A stretch of DNA of 16,724 nt from CAZRZN01 sp964604565 (GCA_964604565.1 CAZRZN010000073.1:1-16724); one strand, 5' to 3'. Shown: positions 1 to 7,978, counted from the stretch's first letter. Notes: generated by a model not told the origin, from the sequence alone. Numbers and translations: made by a program.

Positions 1-624
1 CCGCATTGCGTCCTGCTGCTCGACGAGATCGAGAAGGCGCACCCGGATGTCTTCAACATCCTGCTTCAAGTGATGGATCACGGCACCCTGACGGATCACA
101 ATGGCCGGTCCGTCGATTTCCGCAACGTGATCCTGATCATGACGTCAAACGCAGGTGCCGCCGAACAGGCGAAATCGGCGATCGGCTTTGGCCGCGACCG
201 TCGGGAAGGCGAGGATACCGCGGCGATCGAACGCACCTTTACTCCGGAATTCCGCAACCGTCTGGATGCGGTGATCAGCTTTGCGCCGCTGCCCAAGAGC
301 ACGATCCTGCAGGTGGTCGAGAAGTTCGTGCTGCAACTCGAGGCACAGTTGATGGACCGCAACGTCACCATAGAGCTGACCAAGCCTGCGGCTGAATGGC
401 TCGCGGAAAAAGGCTATGACGACAAGATGGGGGCACGTCCGCTCGGTCGGGTCATCCAAGAATACATCAAGAAGCCTCTCGCCGAAGAACTTTTGTTCGG
501 CCAGCTGGCCAAAGGTGGCGTCGTGAAGGTATCGGTCCGCGATGGCGAATTGGTTCTGGATCTCAGCGGCCCGGACAACCCGCGGCTCGGCTCGAAGAAA
601 CCGCCGCTGCTGACTGCGGAATGA
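1..624 (+). CDS. clpA: ATP-dependent Clp protease ATP-binding subunit ClpA (C-terminal part, 5' truncated)
   Basis: Partial gene open at the left edge; 207 residues remain of a protein usually about 750 long. ClpA is the AAA+ unfoldase that feeds proteins, including N-degron substrates brought by ClpS, to the ClpP peptidase in the cytoplasm. The visible part is the second AAA+ module. It shows Walker B (VLLLDE, residues 4-9 of the fragment), sensor 1 (TSN, N50), the tripeptide IGF at 61-63 where ClpA and ClpX carry the ClpP-docking loop, the arginine-finger segment FRNRLD (R87), and sensor 2 GARPLGR (R146). The D2-small domain runs to the end, followed by a short Pro/Lys-rich tail. The IGF loop separates it from ClpB, which does not bind ClpP. 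Its stop codon overlaps the start of the next gene by 4 nt. The start, the N domain and the first ATPase module lie outside the window. Confidence 0.96.
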   Translation, partial: PHCVLLLDEIEKAHPDVFNILLQVMDHGTLTDHNGRSVDFRNVILIMTSNAGAAEQAKSAIGFGRDRREGEDTAAIERTFTPEFRNRLDAVISFAPLPKSTILQVVEKFVLQLEAQLMDRNVTIELTKPAAEWLAEKGYDDKMGARPLGRVIQEYIKKPLAEELLFGQLAKGGVVKVSVRDGELVLDLSGPDNPRLGSKKPPLLTAE

Positions 625-1595
625 GCCTGCGCAACATTGCCTTCATGGCTGTGATGACCACGATTGCGTCCGCTTCGGATACCGAGGCGGACGCAGTCCG
701 TTTGGCCCTTCCGCTCGACTGCGAACTTGGCCGGACCTGTTTCATCGAAGACTACGTAGACAACGATCCGTCCAAAGGGCAGCAGCGGGATTTCGCATGC
801 GGAATCAATTCACGAGATGGGCACCAAGGGACGGATTTCGCCCTCCTCGACATGGATAGCATCGGAGAAGGGGTGCCGGTTCTTGCGGCAGCACCCGGTA
901 TCGTCCGACGGACTCGCGACAAGATGCCGGACGATCGACTGATGCGCGGCGTCACGTCTGAAAATGCCTGCGGCAATGCCGTTCTGATCGAACACGCAAA
1001 CGAATGGCAGACACTCTACTGCCACATGCGTCTCGGATCGATCTCGGTCTCCTCCGGAGATCTCGTCCAGCGCGGGGATCCCTTGGGGTATGTCGGCCTT
1101 TCAGGCCAGACGAATTATCCGCATCTGCATCTTACCGTTTTGCGCGATGGCGTTGTCGTCGACCCTTTCCGCCCCGACGCGACGGGCACATGCGGCCCGC
1201 CCCAAAAGACATTATGGATCGACCCTCCGACATATACGCCAACAGGATTGATCACAGCTGGCTTCTCGGACCGGGTGCCAGCATTGGGCGCCGTCACGAA
1301 CGGCTCGGCGCGCAAGCAGGAATTGGCGCCCGAAAGCCCCATGGTGCTCTATGCACATGCAGGTCACGCACAACCAGGCGATGAGATGACCCTTACGACC
1401 GAGAGTCCGGCCGGGACCGAGGTCTTCAAGCGCAAGATCGTGCTGACATCAGACCAGGTCAGCCAAATGCGCGCCTTTGGCCGCAAGGCACCCACCGCGG
1501 GGTGGCCGTCCGGGGACTATGTCGGTCGCGCGCGCCTGATGCGCGACGGTGAGGTGATCGCCCATCGTTTCGCGCATGTTACCGTGACGCGCTGA
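621..1595 (+). CDS. M23 family (LytM-type) metallopeptidase, secreted
   Basis: Predicted 324-residue zinc peptidase of the LytM/M23 family, which cleaves peptide cross-links in peptidoglycan or acts as an amidase activator. A hydrophobic N-terminus (residues about 4-18) followed by a small-residue stretch looks like a signal peptide, so the protein should be periplasmic. The catalytic set is intact: H68 and D72 (HxxxD in GHQGTDF), H135 (YCHM), and H168/H170 (HLH). It is therefore probably an active enzyme rather than a degenerate EnvC/NlpD-like activator. Residues about 215-324 form a C-terminal extension I cannot assign. The ATG overlaps the clpA stop as ATGA, so translation is likely coupled to clpA. 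It converges on the MotB-like gene with only 8 nt between stop codons. The functional link to ClpA is unknown. Confidence 0.9.
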   Translation: MSLRNIAFMAVMTTIASASDTEADAVRLALPLDCELGRTCFIEDYVDNDPSKGQQRDFACGINSRDGHQGTDFALLDMDSIGEGVPVLAAAPGIVRRTRDKMPDDRLMRGVTSENACGNAVLIEHANEWQTLYCHMRLGSISVSSGDLVQRGDPLGYVGLSGQTNYPHLHLTVLRDGVVVDPFRPDATGTCGPPQKTLWIDPPTYTPTGLITAGFSDRVPALGAVTNGSARKQELAPESPMVLYAHAGHAQPGDEMTLTTESPAGTEVFKRKIVLTSDQVSQMRAFGRKAPTAGWPSGDYVGRARLMRDGEVIAHRFAHVTVTR

Positions 1596-1609
1596 GCCCC
1601 GGATCAGCG
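1590..1609. terminator. Inverted repeat spanning both convergent stop codons (possible bidirectional terminator)
   Basis: CGCTGA (1590-1595) and TCAGCG (1604-1609) form a perfect 6-bp stem around the 8-nt loop GCCCCGGA. Each arm contains the stop codon of one convergent gene. There is no T-rich tail, so it is at best a weak intrinsic terminator. The symmetry means a hairpin can form in transcripts from either strand. Confidence 0.4.
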
Positions 1610-4600
1610 TTCCGTAAGCTTCAACTCGATCCGTCGATTTCGGGCCATCGCCTCGGGCGTATTGCGCGGATCGATCGGTTGATACTCGCCAAAGCCATTT
1701 GCAGACAACCGTTCTGGCGGGATTCCATAATTGTTGATCATGTCACGCACGACCGATAGCGCGCGGGCCTGGCTAAGCTCCCAGTTATCGGAAAAGTCAC
1801 CACCGTTGCGAATTTTCTGGGTATCGGTGTGCCCGTCAACCCGGATCACCCAATCAATGCCCGCAGGAATATCTTGCGCGATTTCCAGCAGGATTTCCGA
1901 AACGCTCTCGATTTCCCTGCGACCGGCCTCTGACAATTCCGCCGACCCGACCTCGAACAGGACCTCGGAGGAAAAGACAAAGCGGTCGCCTTCGATCCGG
2001 ACCCCCTCACGATCTCCGATGATCTCGCGCAGCCGTCCAAAAAACTCGGACCGGTATTGTTCCAGATCCCGCTTCTCGGCCTCAAGACGGGCCGCGCGTT
2101 CTTCTTCCAGTTTACGTTTTTCTTCTTCGGCGATGCGGCGGCGGCGTTCTTCCTGGGCCACGCGGGCAATGGCTGCGTTCAGTTCCGATCCGATGTTCTG
2201 CAGCCGAACCTCTGCCGCAGCGTCGCGTTCCTTGGCATCGTCCAGCAGCGCCTGCAACTCCCCAAGTTGCCGCCGCAATTCCGCGATGTTCTGGTTGAGC
2301 GCCTCAACCCGGAGATCGGATTGCTGGGCGCGCTCTCTTGTCTGGGCAAGCCTCTCGCGCGCCTGGTCAAGCAGGATCTGCCGCTCTTGCACATCGTCAA
2401 GCCGGGCCTCAAGCTGTGTTTCCGCCGTTTCTTGTGCCGCCAAGGCCGAGGCGAGCAGCTCTCGGGTCTCCTCTACCGAAGTCTCGGCCTCGGTCCGGGC
2501 CGCAAGCGCAGCGGCCAGCTTCTCTTCGAGAGACCGGGAATCCTCCGTCTGTTCGGCGGCCCGCGCTTCGGCAACGGCCAGCGACTGCCGCAGGTCGGCG
2601 ATCACCGCATCACGTCGGGTTTCGCGCGACCGGAGACTTTCCAATTCCGCGGCAAGGCGGTCCAGCCGGCCTTGCAACGTCTCGATCTCGGCCTCACGTT
2701 CGCCCTCGCGCCCCTCGGCCTCAGCCAAGCTGCGGGAAAGGTCCGCGTTCTCCGCCTCCAGTGTCACGATACGTGTCAGGCCCTGTGTCGCGCGGGTTTG
2801 CGCGGTGTCGAGGCGGCTGCGCAGCTGTGCCAGATCACCGCGCAGGGTCTCCAGCTCGGCCGCTTCGGTGGTAGTGTCGTCCAGCCGTGCCTTTGTTTGC
2901 GCCAACGCCTGTGTCAGACGCGCGATCTCGGCGTCCCGCTCCGTGGCCCGGGTGCGCACAGCATCGAGGTCTTCGGCAAGCCGCGTATTCGTCCGGCGCA
3001 GGGCCGTCACGGATGCGTCACGCTGGGCGGCTTCGCCGCCCAGTCTCGAAAGCTGGGCCTGAAGGTCGGTGTTTTGAGTTCGCAGCGTGGCGATACGCTC
3101 ACCGCGGGCCTCCACCCGTTCGAGCGCGGCATCCAGTTGCGCCTCGCTCTGGGCCACTTGTCCCAGCAGGCCTTCGATCCGTTCGGTGCGCTCGACCTCA
3201 CGGTTTCGAGCTTCTGCCATTTGCCGTTCCAGAACCGCAACCTGATCCTGAAGCCCGGCCACGGAGCCGCGCATTTCACCGATTTCGCCCCGCGCCTCGT
3301 CAAGCGCGATTTCAAGACCGCCGCGTTCCCGTCGCAGATCGTTCAGGGCGGAGGCGCGATCCGCCGACTCCCCTTCCGCTGCCGAAAGATTGCTCACAAG
3401 CGCCTCATTGCGGGCGCGTAATGCCTCCAATTCGGCTTCCAGCGCCTCCGCCTCGGTCAGGCGAGCCAAAGCCTGTGCGAGCTGCGCAGACAAATCGCTG
3501 AGACGGGACGTGCGTGCGCCGGCCTCTGCCTGCGCGTCCGAAAGCGCGCGCTCCGCCGCGAGCCGGGCCGTTTCCTCACGCGCGCGTGCCTGTTCCGTTT
3601 CGCGCTGACGGGCGCGTGCGGCCGTAAGATCCTCCCGCAGGGCGGCAAGCCGTTCATCCGTTTGGGACCCTTCGGCACGCATGTCGGACAGCGTCGCCTC
3701 CAGGTTCGCGATCCGGGCATTGGCCGTCTCGATGCGGGACAGCAACGTTTGCGCTTCCTGCTCCCCGGCGGCCATGACCTTGGCCAGTTCCTCGTTCAGC
3801 AACGCTTCATCCCGACGCGCGGCGGCTAGATCGGATTGCAATTCGCCGATCCGGGCGTTTGCGTCCGCAAGCCGCGCCGCGACTTCGCTGGCGGCGCGGG
3901 TGCTGTCCTCCTGCATTTGTGCGAGCTGCGCCGCAAGCCGCGTCTCAGCCTGCCGTGCCTGGGCCAGTTGCGCCTCCAATGCGTCAATGCGGGCCTGCAA
4001 CCCCTCGCCTTGCTGCCGGCCTTCCAGCAGAGCGGCGGCAAGGCGCGCATTCAGGTCCTTTTCCGCATCGCGCGCCGCCGCAAGAAGCGTCAGCGTTTCC
4101 TCGGCCTTGGCCCGTTCCTGTTCTAACGTCATCGTCATGGCCGTGAGTTCCGCATCCGCGTCTTCAAGACGTTTGCGCAGGGCCGCGGCGGCCTCTGCCT
4201 CGGCCAGACGCGCCTGCTCCTCCTCGGAGAGGGCAGTTTCCAATTCGGTGAGTTGGGTCGACAATGCGCCGATGCGGGCATCGCGATCGGCATTGCGCGC
4301 GCGCAGATCCTCGATCAGCGCATCCAATGCCTCGCGCCGGGTGGCGGCAAGGCGGGCCGCCTCTACCTGCTCATCGATTTCGCTGCGCGCCTGCGTCAGG
4401 GCCGAGGCCAGCTCATCCCGTTCATCTGCAAGCGTCGCGCGCTCCTCGGCCAGCGCATCGCGTGCCGCGGCAAGGTCCGTCGCTTCTTGGCGCGCTTCGT
4501 CGCGGGCCAAGGTCAAGCTGCGCACATCCTCAAGGGCATCGTCTCTTTCCAGCAAAAGCGCGGCGACACGGTCCTCAAAGGACGCGATGCGCGCTTGCGC

Positions 4601-4960
4601 GGTATCCAGTTGATCTGCCTGGCGGTCCCGCGTGGCGGTGAGGCTGGCAATGATGCTCTGCTGTTCGGCCAGTTGCAGATCCCGGTCCGACAAGGTCGAT
4701 TCCAGTTGGTCAAGTTCATTGTTCAGCGCCGTGCTGCGCTGCCGTTCCAGACCTAGAGCCTGCGCCAGCGCACCGATTTCCGCGTTGAGCGTGTCAAGCT
4801 CGCTTTCCTGACCGGTGATCGTCTCGCGCAGGACGAACTGGATCACCATGAAGATCGACAACACGAAGGTCAGGACCAGCAGCAGTCCGGTCATTGCATC
4901 GACAAATCCAGGCCAGATCGAGGCCTGAAAGCGCGACCCGGTTCGGCGCGACAGGGCCAT
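1604..4960 (-). CDS. MotB/OmpA-like peptidoglycan-binding protein with giant coiled coil
   Basis: 1118 residues. A short basic cytoplasmic N-terminus leads to one membrane helix (about residues 19-44). D21 lies at its start in the context WPGFVDAMTGLLLVL, where MotB, ExbD, TolR and ZorB carry the ion-binding Asp. Residues about 46-960 are almost uninterrupted coiled coil rich in Ala, Glu, Arg, Leu and Gln. A KR/E-rich stretch at about 945-975 precedes a C-terminal OmpA/MotB domain (about 993-1118). That domain has GHTDT (D1046), NWELSQAR (R1066) and RNRRIE (1107-1112), the residues that bind the diaminopimelate of peptidoglycan; the NWELS spacing is MotB-like. The partner is the MotA-like gene, 3 nt upstream. 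A strong ribosome binding site (GGAGGG, about 4968-4973 on the complement) lies inside the end of that gene, implying coupled translation. Flagellar MotB is about 300 residues, so the coil is a huge insertion. The ion, the partner and the role are inference. Confidence 0.88.
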   Translation of the reverse strand: MALSRRTGSRFQASIWPGFVDAMTGLLLVLTFVLSIFMVIQFVLRETITGQESELDTLNAEIGALAQALGLERQRSTALNNELDQLESTLSDRDLQLAEQQSIIASLTATRDRQADQLDTAQARIASFEDRVAALLLERDDALEDVRSLTLARDEARQEATDLAAARDALAEERATLADERDELASALTQARSEIDEQVEAARLAATRREALDALIEDLRARNADRDARIGALSTQLTELETALSEEEQARLAEAEAAAALRKRLEDADAELTAMTMTLEQERAKAEETLTLLAAARDAEKDLNARLAAALLEGRQQGEGLQARIDALEAQLAQARQAETRLAAQLAQMQEDSTRAASEVAARLADANARIGELQSDLAAARRDEALLNEELAKVMAAGEQEAQTLLSRIETANARIANLEATLSDMRAEGSQTDERLAALREDLTAARARQRETEQARAREETARLAAERALSDAQAEAGARTSRLSDLSAQLAQALARLTEAEALEAELEALRARNEALVSNLSAAEGESADRASALNDLRRERGGLEIALDEARGEIGEMRGSVAGLQDQVAVLERQMAEARNREVERTERIEGLLGQVAQSEAQLDAALERVEARGERIATLRTQNTDLQAQLSRLGGEAAQRDASVTALRRTNTRLAEDLDAVRTRATERDAEIARLTQALAQTKARLDDTTTEAAELETLRGDLAQLRSRLDTAQTRATQGLTRIVTLEAENADLSRSLAEAEGREGEREAEIETLQGRLDRLAAELESLRSRETRRDAVIADLRQSLAVAEARAAEQTEDSRSLEEKLAAALAARTEAETSVEETRELLASALAAQETAETQLEARLDDVQERQILLDQARERLAQTRERAQQSDLRVEALNQNIAELRRQLGELQALLDDAKERDAAAEVRLQNIGSELNAAIARVAQEERRRRIAEEEKRKLEEERAARLEAEKRDLEQYRSEFFGRLREIIGDREGVRIEGDRFVFSSEVLFEVGSAELSEAGRREIESVSEILLEIAQDIPAGIDWVIRVDGHTDTQKIRNGGDFSDNWELSQARALSVVRDMINNYGIPPERLSANGFGEYQPIDPRNTPEAMARNRRIELKLTER

Positions 4961-4963
4961 CGG

Positions 4964-6139
4964 TCAGCCCTCCCCGCGGGGCCGCGTTCCCCGCGACACA
5001 CCGAGCGACCGCGATAGCGATGCCAGATCGGTCCGCAATTCGGCCATGCTTTCCTGTCGCCCCGCGCTGATCTCCTCAAGGATGCGCAGCATCTGAACAT
5101 CGATGGACCGCAGGCGCATGCGGCTTTCGGCATCGAGCCCTTCTTCGGTTTCCTTTTCGCGGATGGCCTGCGCCAACTGTTCCTGCCCGTCGGCGATCCG
5201 TGCCAGTGACGTGGCCGAGGGAGCCGTGGCCTCGATCCGCTCTGTCATGCGTTCGACACTGTCGGCAAGCTGCGCCAGCCTTGCATCCACTTCCGACCGG
5301 CCCTGTTGGGAGTCGACGAACAGGGTTTGCAGGCGCTCCATCTGTTCGGCCATCTGGTCCAGAACGACGCCCGCGGCCCCAAGATCCGGCCCGTCGCTGT
5401 CCGACGAAAAGCCAAGCTGCGTTATCGAGGACAACCATTCCTCAAGCTCTCGGTAAAATCGGTTCTGCCCGTGGCCGGCAAAAAGCTCCAGAAGGCCGAC
5501 GACCAGCGAACAGGCCAGCCCCAGAAGCGAACTGGCAAAGGCCACGCCCATCCCGCCCAACTGGCCCTCCAGCCCCGACATCAGCCGCGAAAACGCCTGG
5601 GTTCCGCTTTCTCCGTCCTGCGGGGCAAGGCTGCGGATGGTATCCACAAGTGCCGGCACGGTCGTGGCCAGCCCGTAGAATGTCCCCAGCAGCCCCAGAA
5701 AGATCAGCAGCGACACGATGTAGCGCGTGATCTCACGCGCCTCGTCGATCCGGGTCGCCACCGAATCGAGAATGGATCGTGTCGAGGTCGTGGTGATCTG
5801 CATCCGCTTGTCCCGGCGGCGCCGCAGCAACGCGGCCAGGGGCGCCAGCAGTTGCGGCGGCGTCGCGCGCACGCCCTGATCGCCCCGCGACGTAAAGCGT
5901 TCGATCCATTTGACCGACACGATCAGCTGTGCAACCTGCCAGAAACAGGCCAACACGCCAACAACGAAGACGCAGAGGATAAAACCGTTCAGGTAGGGGT
6001 TCGACTCGAAGATCGGCAAGACGCTGGGCAGAGCGAGGACCGCGCCGAAGCCCGATAGCCCGAGCACGGCCAGCATGAGGATCACCTGGCGGACCGGTTG
6101 GCTGAAATGTGGCTCTGCCTCGAGGTCGGGCTGATCCAT
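4964..6139 (-). CDS. MotA/TolQ/ExbB proton-channel family protein
   Basis: 391 residues from the ATG at 6139. A GTG 27 nt further upstream (6166) could also serve, adding nine residues, but the ATG has an AGGTG-type site just ahead and gives a natural-looking N-terminus (MDQPDLEAEPHFSQ). Four membrane segments are visible: about 17-44, 49-77, 139-165 and 196-221. Segments three and four carry the family signature, GLLGTFYGL (149-157) and GMGVAFASSLLGL (197-209), which line the ion path in MotA, ExbB and TolQ. A cytoplasmic loop (80-138) separates helices two and three, and the tail (225-391) is largely helical and charged. Members form a pentamer around a dimer of the MotB/ExbD-type partner, here the downstream gene. 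The absence of tolA, tolB, pal, tonB or flagellar genes nearby argues against a routine Tol, Ton or flagellar stator. Confidence 0.87.
   Translation of the reverse strand: MDQPDLEAEPHFSQPVRQVILMLAVLGLSGFGAVLALPSVLPIFESNPYLNGFILCVFVVGVLACFWQVAQLIVSVKWIERFTSRGDQGVRATPPQLLAPLAALLRRRRDKRMQITTTSTRSILDSVATRIDEAREITRYIVSLLIFLGLLGTFYGLATTVPALVDTIRSLAPQDGESGTQAFSRLMSGLEGQLGGMGVAFASSLLGLACSLVVGLLELFAGHGQNRFYRELEEWLSSITQLGFSSDSDGPDLGAAGVVLDQMAEQMERLQTLFVDSQQGRSEVDARLAQLADSVERMTERIEATAPSATSLARIADGQEQLAQAIREKETEEGLDAESRMRLRSIDVQMLRILEEISAGRQESMAELRTDLASLSRSLGVSRGTRPRGEG
4966..4976 (-). promoter_or_regulatory. Ribosome binding site of the MotB-like gene embedded in the end of the MotA-like gene
   Basis: On the minus strand the last codons of the channel gene contain GGGGAGGG. 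It lies about 7 nt before the ATG at 4960, and the channel gene's stop sits between site and start. This supports translational coupling of the two subunits. Confidence 0.7.
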
Positions 6140-6254
6140 TGGACACCTGACACCTGTTCTGTTCACGTATACCTAAGCGTTTAACACCACAGAGCCAAGC
6201 AGTTATGAACAATTCCCTTGGGTGGGTCAGGAAATACCGCGGTTTGCGCAACAG
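6140..6254. other. Intergenic region upstream of the MotA-like gene
   Basis: About 115 bp between the TetR gene stop and the ATG at 6139, both genes on the minus strand. It is more AT-rich than its surroundings and must carry either a promoter for the stator pair or readthrough from the TetR gene. No convincing -35/-10 pair was found. Confidence 0.4.
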
Positions 6255-6896
6255 TTATGCTGCGTCGCAGAAAATCCCCGCCACGAAAGTTTCATAAAGC
6301 GCGATCTGCCTTGGCAGAGCCTCTTTCTCTCGCACGGTCTTCGACAGGATGATCGCACCGTCTATCAGCACAACCAACATGTCGGCCAGCGCTTCCAGAT
6401 CGACCCTATGGCCTGTAGGATGATGGGCGGCAATCTCGATAAGGCGGGCGTTAAACCGGCTGCGCCAGCTCAAAAGATTTTTCTGCGCCAGATCATGCAC
6501 CTGACGCGTGAACAGCCGTTCCTGAAAACAGCAGGCCGCGATCAGGCATCCCGGATGCAGCTCCGGCAGCGCCTCCATCTGCGCGCGCAACAGGCGCAGG
6601 AAGCGCAGGAATTGCTCCAGCGGCTCCGAAGAATGCTCGGCGGCTTGAACGAACAATCCGTCGAGCCACGCCTCCTCTGCGACCAGGTGGCGTTTCAGAA
6701 TGGCTTCGACCAGCGCGCTCTTGTCCCTGAAATGATAAAAGAAACCGCCCTTTGATATCCCGACCTCTGCGATCAGCTCCTCGATGGAGGTGGCCGCGTA
6801 GCCCTTTTCCAGAATGGCCATCTCCGCGGCCGTCAACAACCGGTCCCGGGTCGTATCGGTGCGGCGTGGCTTGATGAAGGACATGGCGGCGCTCAT
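6255..6896 (-). CDS. TetR/AcrR family transcriptional regulator
   Basis: 213 residues from the ATG at 6896; an ATG at 6884 (209 residues) is equally possible. The reading frame is open further upstream to 6983 but that part does not look like TetR protein. An N-terminal helix-turn-helix (about residues 14-60) is clear: it includes ATSIEELIAEVGISKGGFFY and the typical YHFRDKSAL that follows. The rest is a helical ligand-binding and dimerisation domain; the inducer cannot be read from sequence. It has several Cys residues (HPGCLIAACCF, about 115-125). It is transcribed divergently from the homocysteine S-methyltransferase family gene, the usual arrangement for a TetR repressor of its neighbour and itself. 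An inverted repeat at 6922-6939 is a candidate operator. Downstream on the same strand lies the stator pair, which could be co-transcribed. Confidence 0.9.
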   Translation of the reverse strand: MSAAMSFIKPRRTDTTRDRLLTAAEMAILEKGYAATSIEELIAEVGISKGGFFYHFRDKSALVEAILKRHLVAEEAWLDGLFVQAAEHSSEPLEQFLRFLRLLRAQMEALPELHPGCLIAACCFQERLFTRQVHDLAQKNLLSWRSRFNARLIEIAAHHPTGHRVDLEALADMLVVLIDGAIILSKTVREKEALPRQIALYETFVAGIFCDAA

Positions 6897-6921
6897 ACAT
6901 TTTTGCGGAAACATACCACAG

Positions 6922-6939
6922 GGCGACGCGGAAATCGCC
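6922..6939. promoter_or_regulatory. Candidate TetR operator (inverted repeat)
   Basis: GGCGA (6922-6926) and TCGCC (6935-6939) form an 18-bp inverted repeat midway between the divergent TetR gene and the methyltransferase gene. The position fits an operator, but the arms are only 5 bp and such repeats are common at this GC content. Confidence 0.25.
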
Positions 6940-7006
6940 GGGCCTTTGGCACACTGAACCAAGAGTCCACTATCTTTTGCCACGGCATCCTACAGGCTGG
7001 CAGGAA

Positions 7007-7013
7007 AAGGAGG
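7007..7013 (+). promoter_or_regulatory. Strong ribosome binding site deciding the methyltransferase start
   Basis: AAGGAGG lies 8 nt before the ATG at 7022. This fixes the start there instead of at the in-frame ATG at 6977. Confidence 0.8.
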
Positions 7014-7021
7014 ATCAATTT

Positions 7022-7978
7022 ATGCCACCCGTATTTGCCCCCGCTCCACATGGCCTGCCCTATTTCACCGAAGGCGGCACCGAGACGGAGATCATGTTCC
7101 GTTATGGGTTCGACTTCGAACATTTCTGTGCCTTCACCCTGCTCGACAACCCGAAGGCCGTTACGGTGCTGCGCGATATGTACCGTCGCCTTCTGGACGT
7201 CATTGCCCAGTCCGGCGGCTGCGCGCTGATCGGCGGGCTGGATTACCGGGCCAGCAGCGACTGGGGCGCGTTGATCGGATTGTCATCCGAAGAATTGACA
7301 GACCTTCAATTGCGCAACATCGCCTTTCTGCGCGAGGTCAGCGCGCCTTACGCAGGGCAGATTCCGGATATCCGCATCGCCGGGATCCTCGGCCCACGCG
7401 GGGACGCCTATGACTTGAACAAGACTATCACCGCTGAGGAGGCCGAGGCCTATCACTTTGACCAGATGGACCTTTACGCCCGCAACGGCGTGGATCTGAT
7501 ATGGGCGGCAACGATCAACAACATCCCCGAGGCAGTCGGCCTGTCACGCGCCGCCGTCCGGGCAGGACTGCCGGTGAACATCGCTTTCACGCTGACCTCG
7601 GACCACCGGCTTCGGTCGGGGCCAAGCCTTGCAGAGGCGGTCTTGGCCGTGGATGCCGAATGCGAGCCGGAGGCGCGACCGGACAGCTATGGCGTCAATT
7701 GCTCGCATCCGCTGGAGTTCTACCCAGCGCTGGAGGACGGGGACTGGCAAGGGCGCATGCGGAGCTTTCGCCCGAATGCCGCATCGATGGACAAGATCGC
7801 GCTGTGCAAGCTCAACCACCTCGAAGAAGGCGACCCCGAGGACCTCGGCCGCCGCATGGGCGATCTCGCAGCACGCTTTCCGCAGGCTGATATCTGGGGT
7901 GGGTGCTGCGGCAGTTGGGAAAGGCATCTGGCCCTCATCGCCCCCGCAGTGCTGGAGGCGCGCAGGATCTCCGCCTGA
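7022..7978 (+). CDS. Homocysteine S-methyltransferase family protein
   Basis: 318 residues, close to the usual size of the stand-alone Pfam S-methyl_trans domain (MmuM/YagD, plant HMT, the first domain of MetH and BHMT). Members move a methyl group from S-methylmethionine, betaine or a corrinoid to homocysteine using a zinc held by three Cys. All three are here: C227 (YGVNCSHP) and C295/C296 (GGCCGSWERHL). The N-terminal strand YFTEGGTETEI (14-24) corresponds to the family's DGGxxT/E opening. The barrel is otherwise complete, with no cobalamin or folate domain attached. The protein is cytoplasmic. The divergent TetR gene probably controls it. The methyl donor cannot be told from sequence, and the family also includes members of unknown activity. 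Confidence 0.88.
   Translation: MPPVFAPAPHGLPYFTEGGTETEIMFRYGFDFEHFCAFTLLDNPKAVTVLRDMYRRLLDVIAQSGGCALIGGLDYRASSDWGALIGLSSEELTDLQLRNIAFLREVSAPYAGQIPDIRIAGILGPRGDAYDLNKTITAEEAEAYHFDQMDLYARNGVDLIWAATINNIPEAVGLSRAAVRAGLPVNIAFTLTSDHRLRSGPSLAEAVLAVDAECEPEARPDSYGVNCSHPLEFYPALEDGDWQGRMRSFRPNAASMDKIALCKLNHLEEGDPEDLGRRMGDLAARFPQADIWGGCCGSWERHLALIAPAVLEARRISA

Noticed and set aside
1731..4756. Long plus-strand open frames (for example 1731-3062, 2057-3421, 3681-4613)
   Set aside because: They are antisense shadows of the coiled-coil gene, with repetitive Ser/Arg/Ala translations caused by its biased codons, no ribosome binding sites and no domain.
1604..6139. A complete Zorya anti-phage system
   Set aside because: Only the MotA/MotB-like pair is present. 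No ZorC, ZorD helicase/nuclease or ZorE-like gene lies beside it; the flanks are clpA, an M23 peptidase and a TetR regulator.
6946..6976. TTGGCA ... TATCTT as a promoter for the methyltransferase gene
   Set aside because: The spacing of 19 bp and the poor -10 match make it too weak to call.
6897..6983. Longer TetR start at 6983
   Set aside because: The extra 29 residues do not resemble a TetR N-terminus and would fill most of the divergent promoter region.
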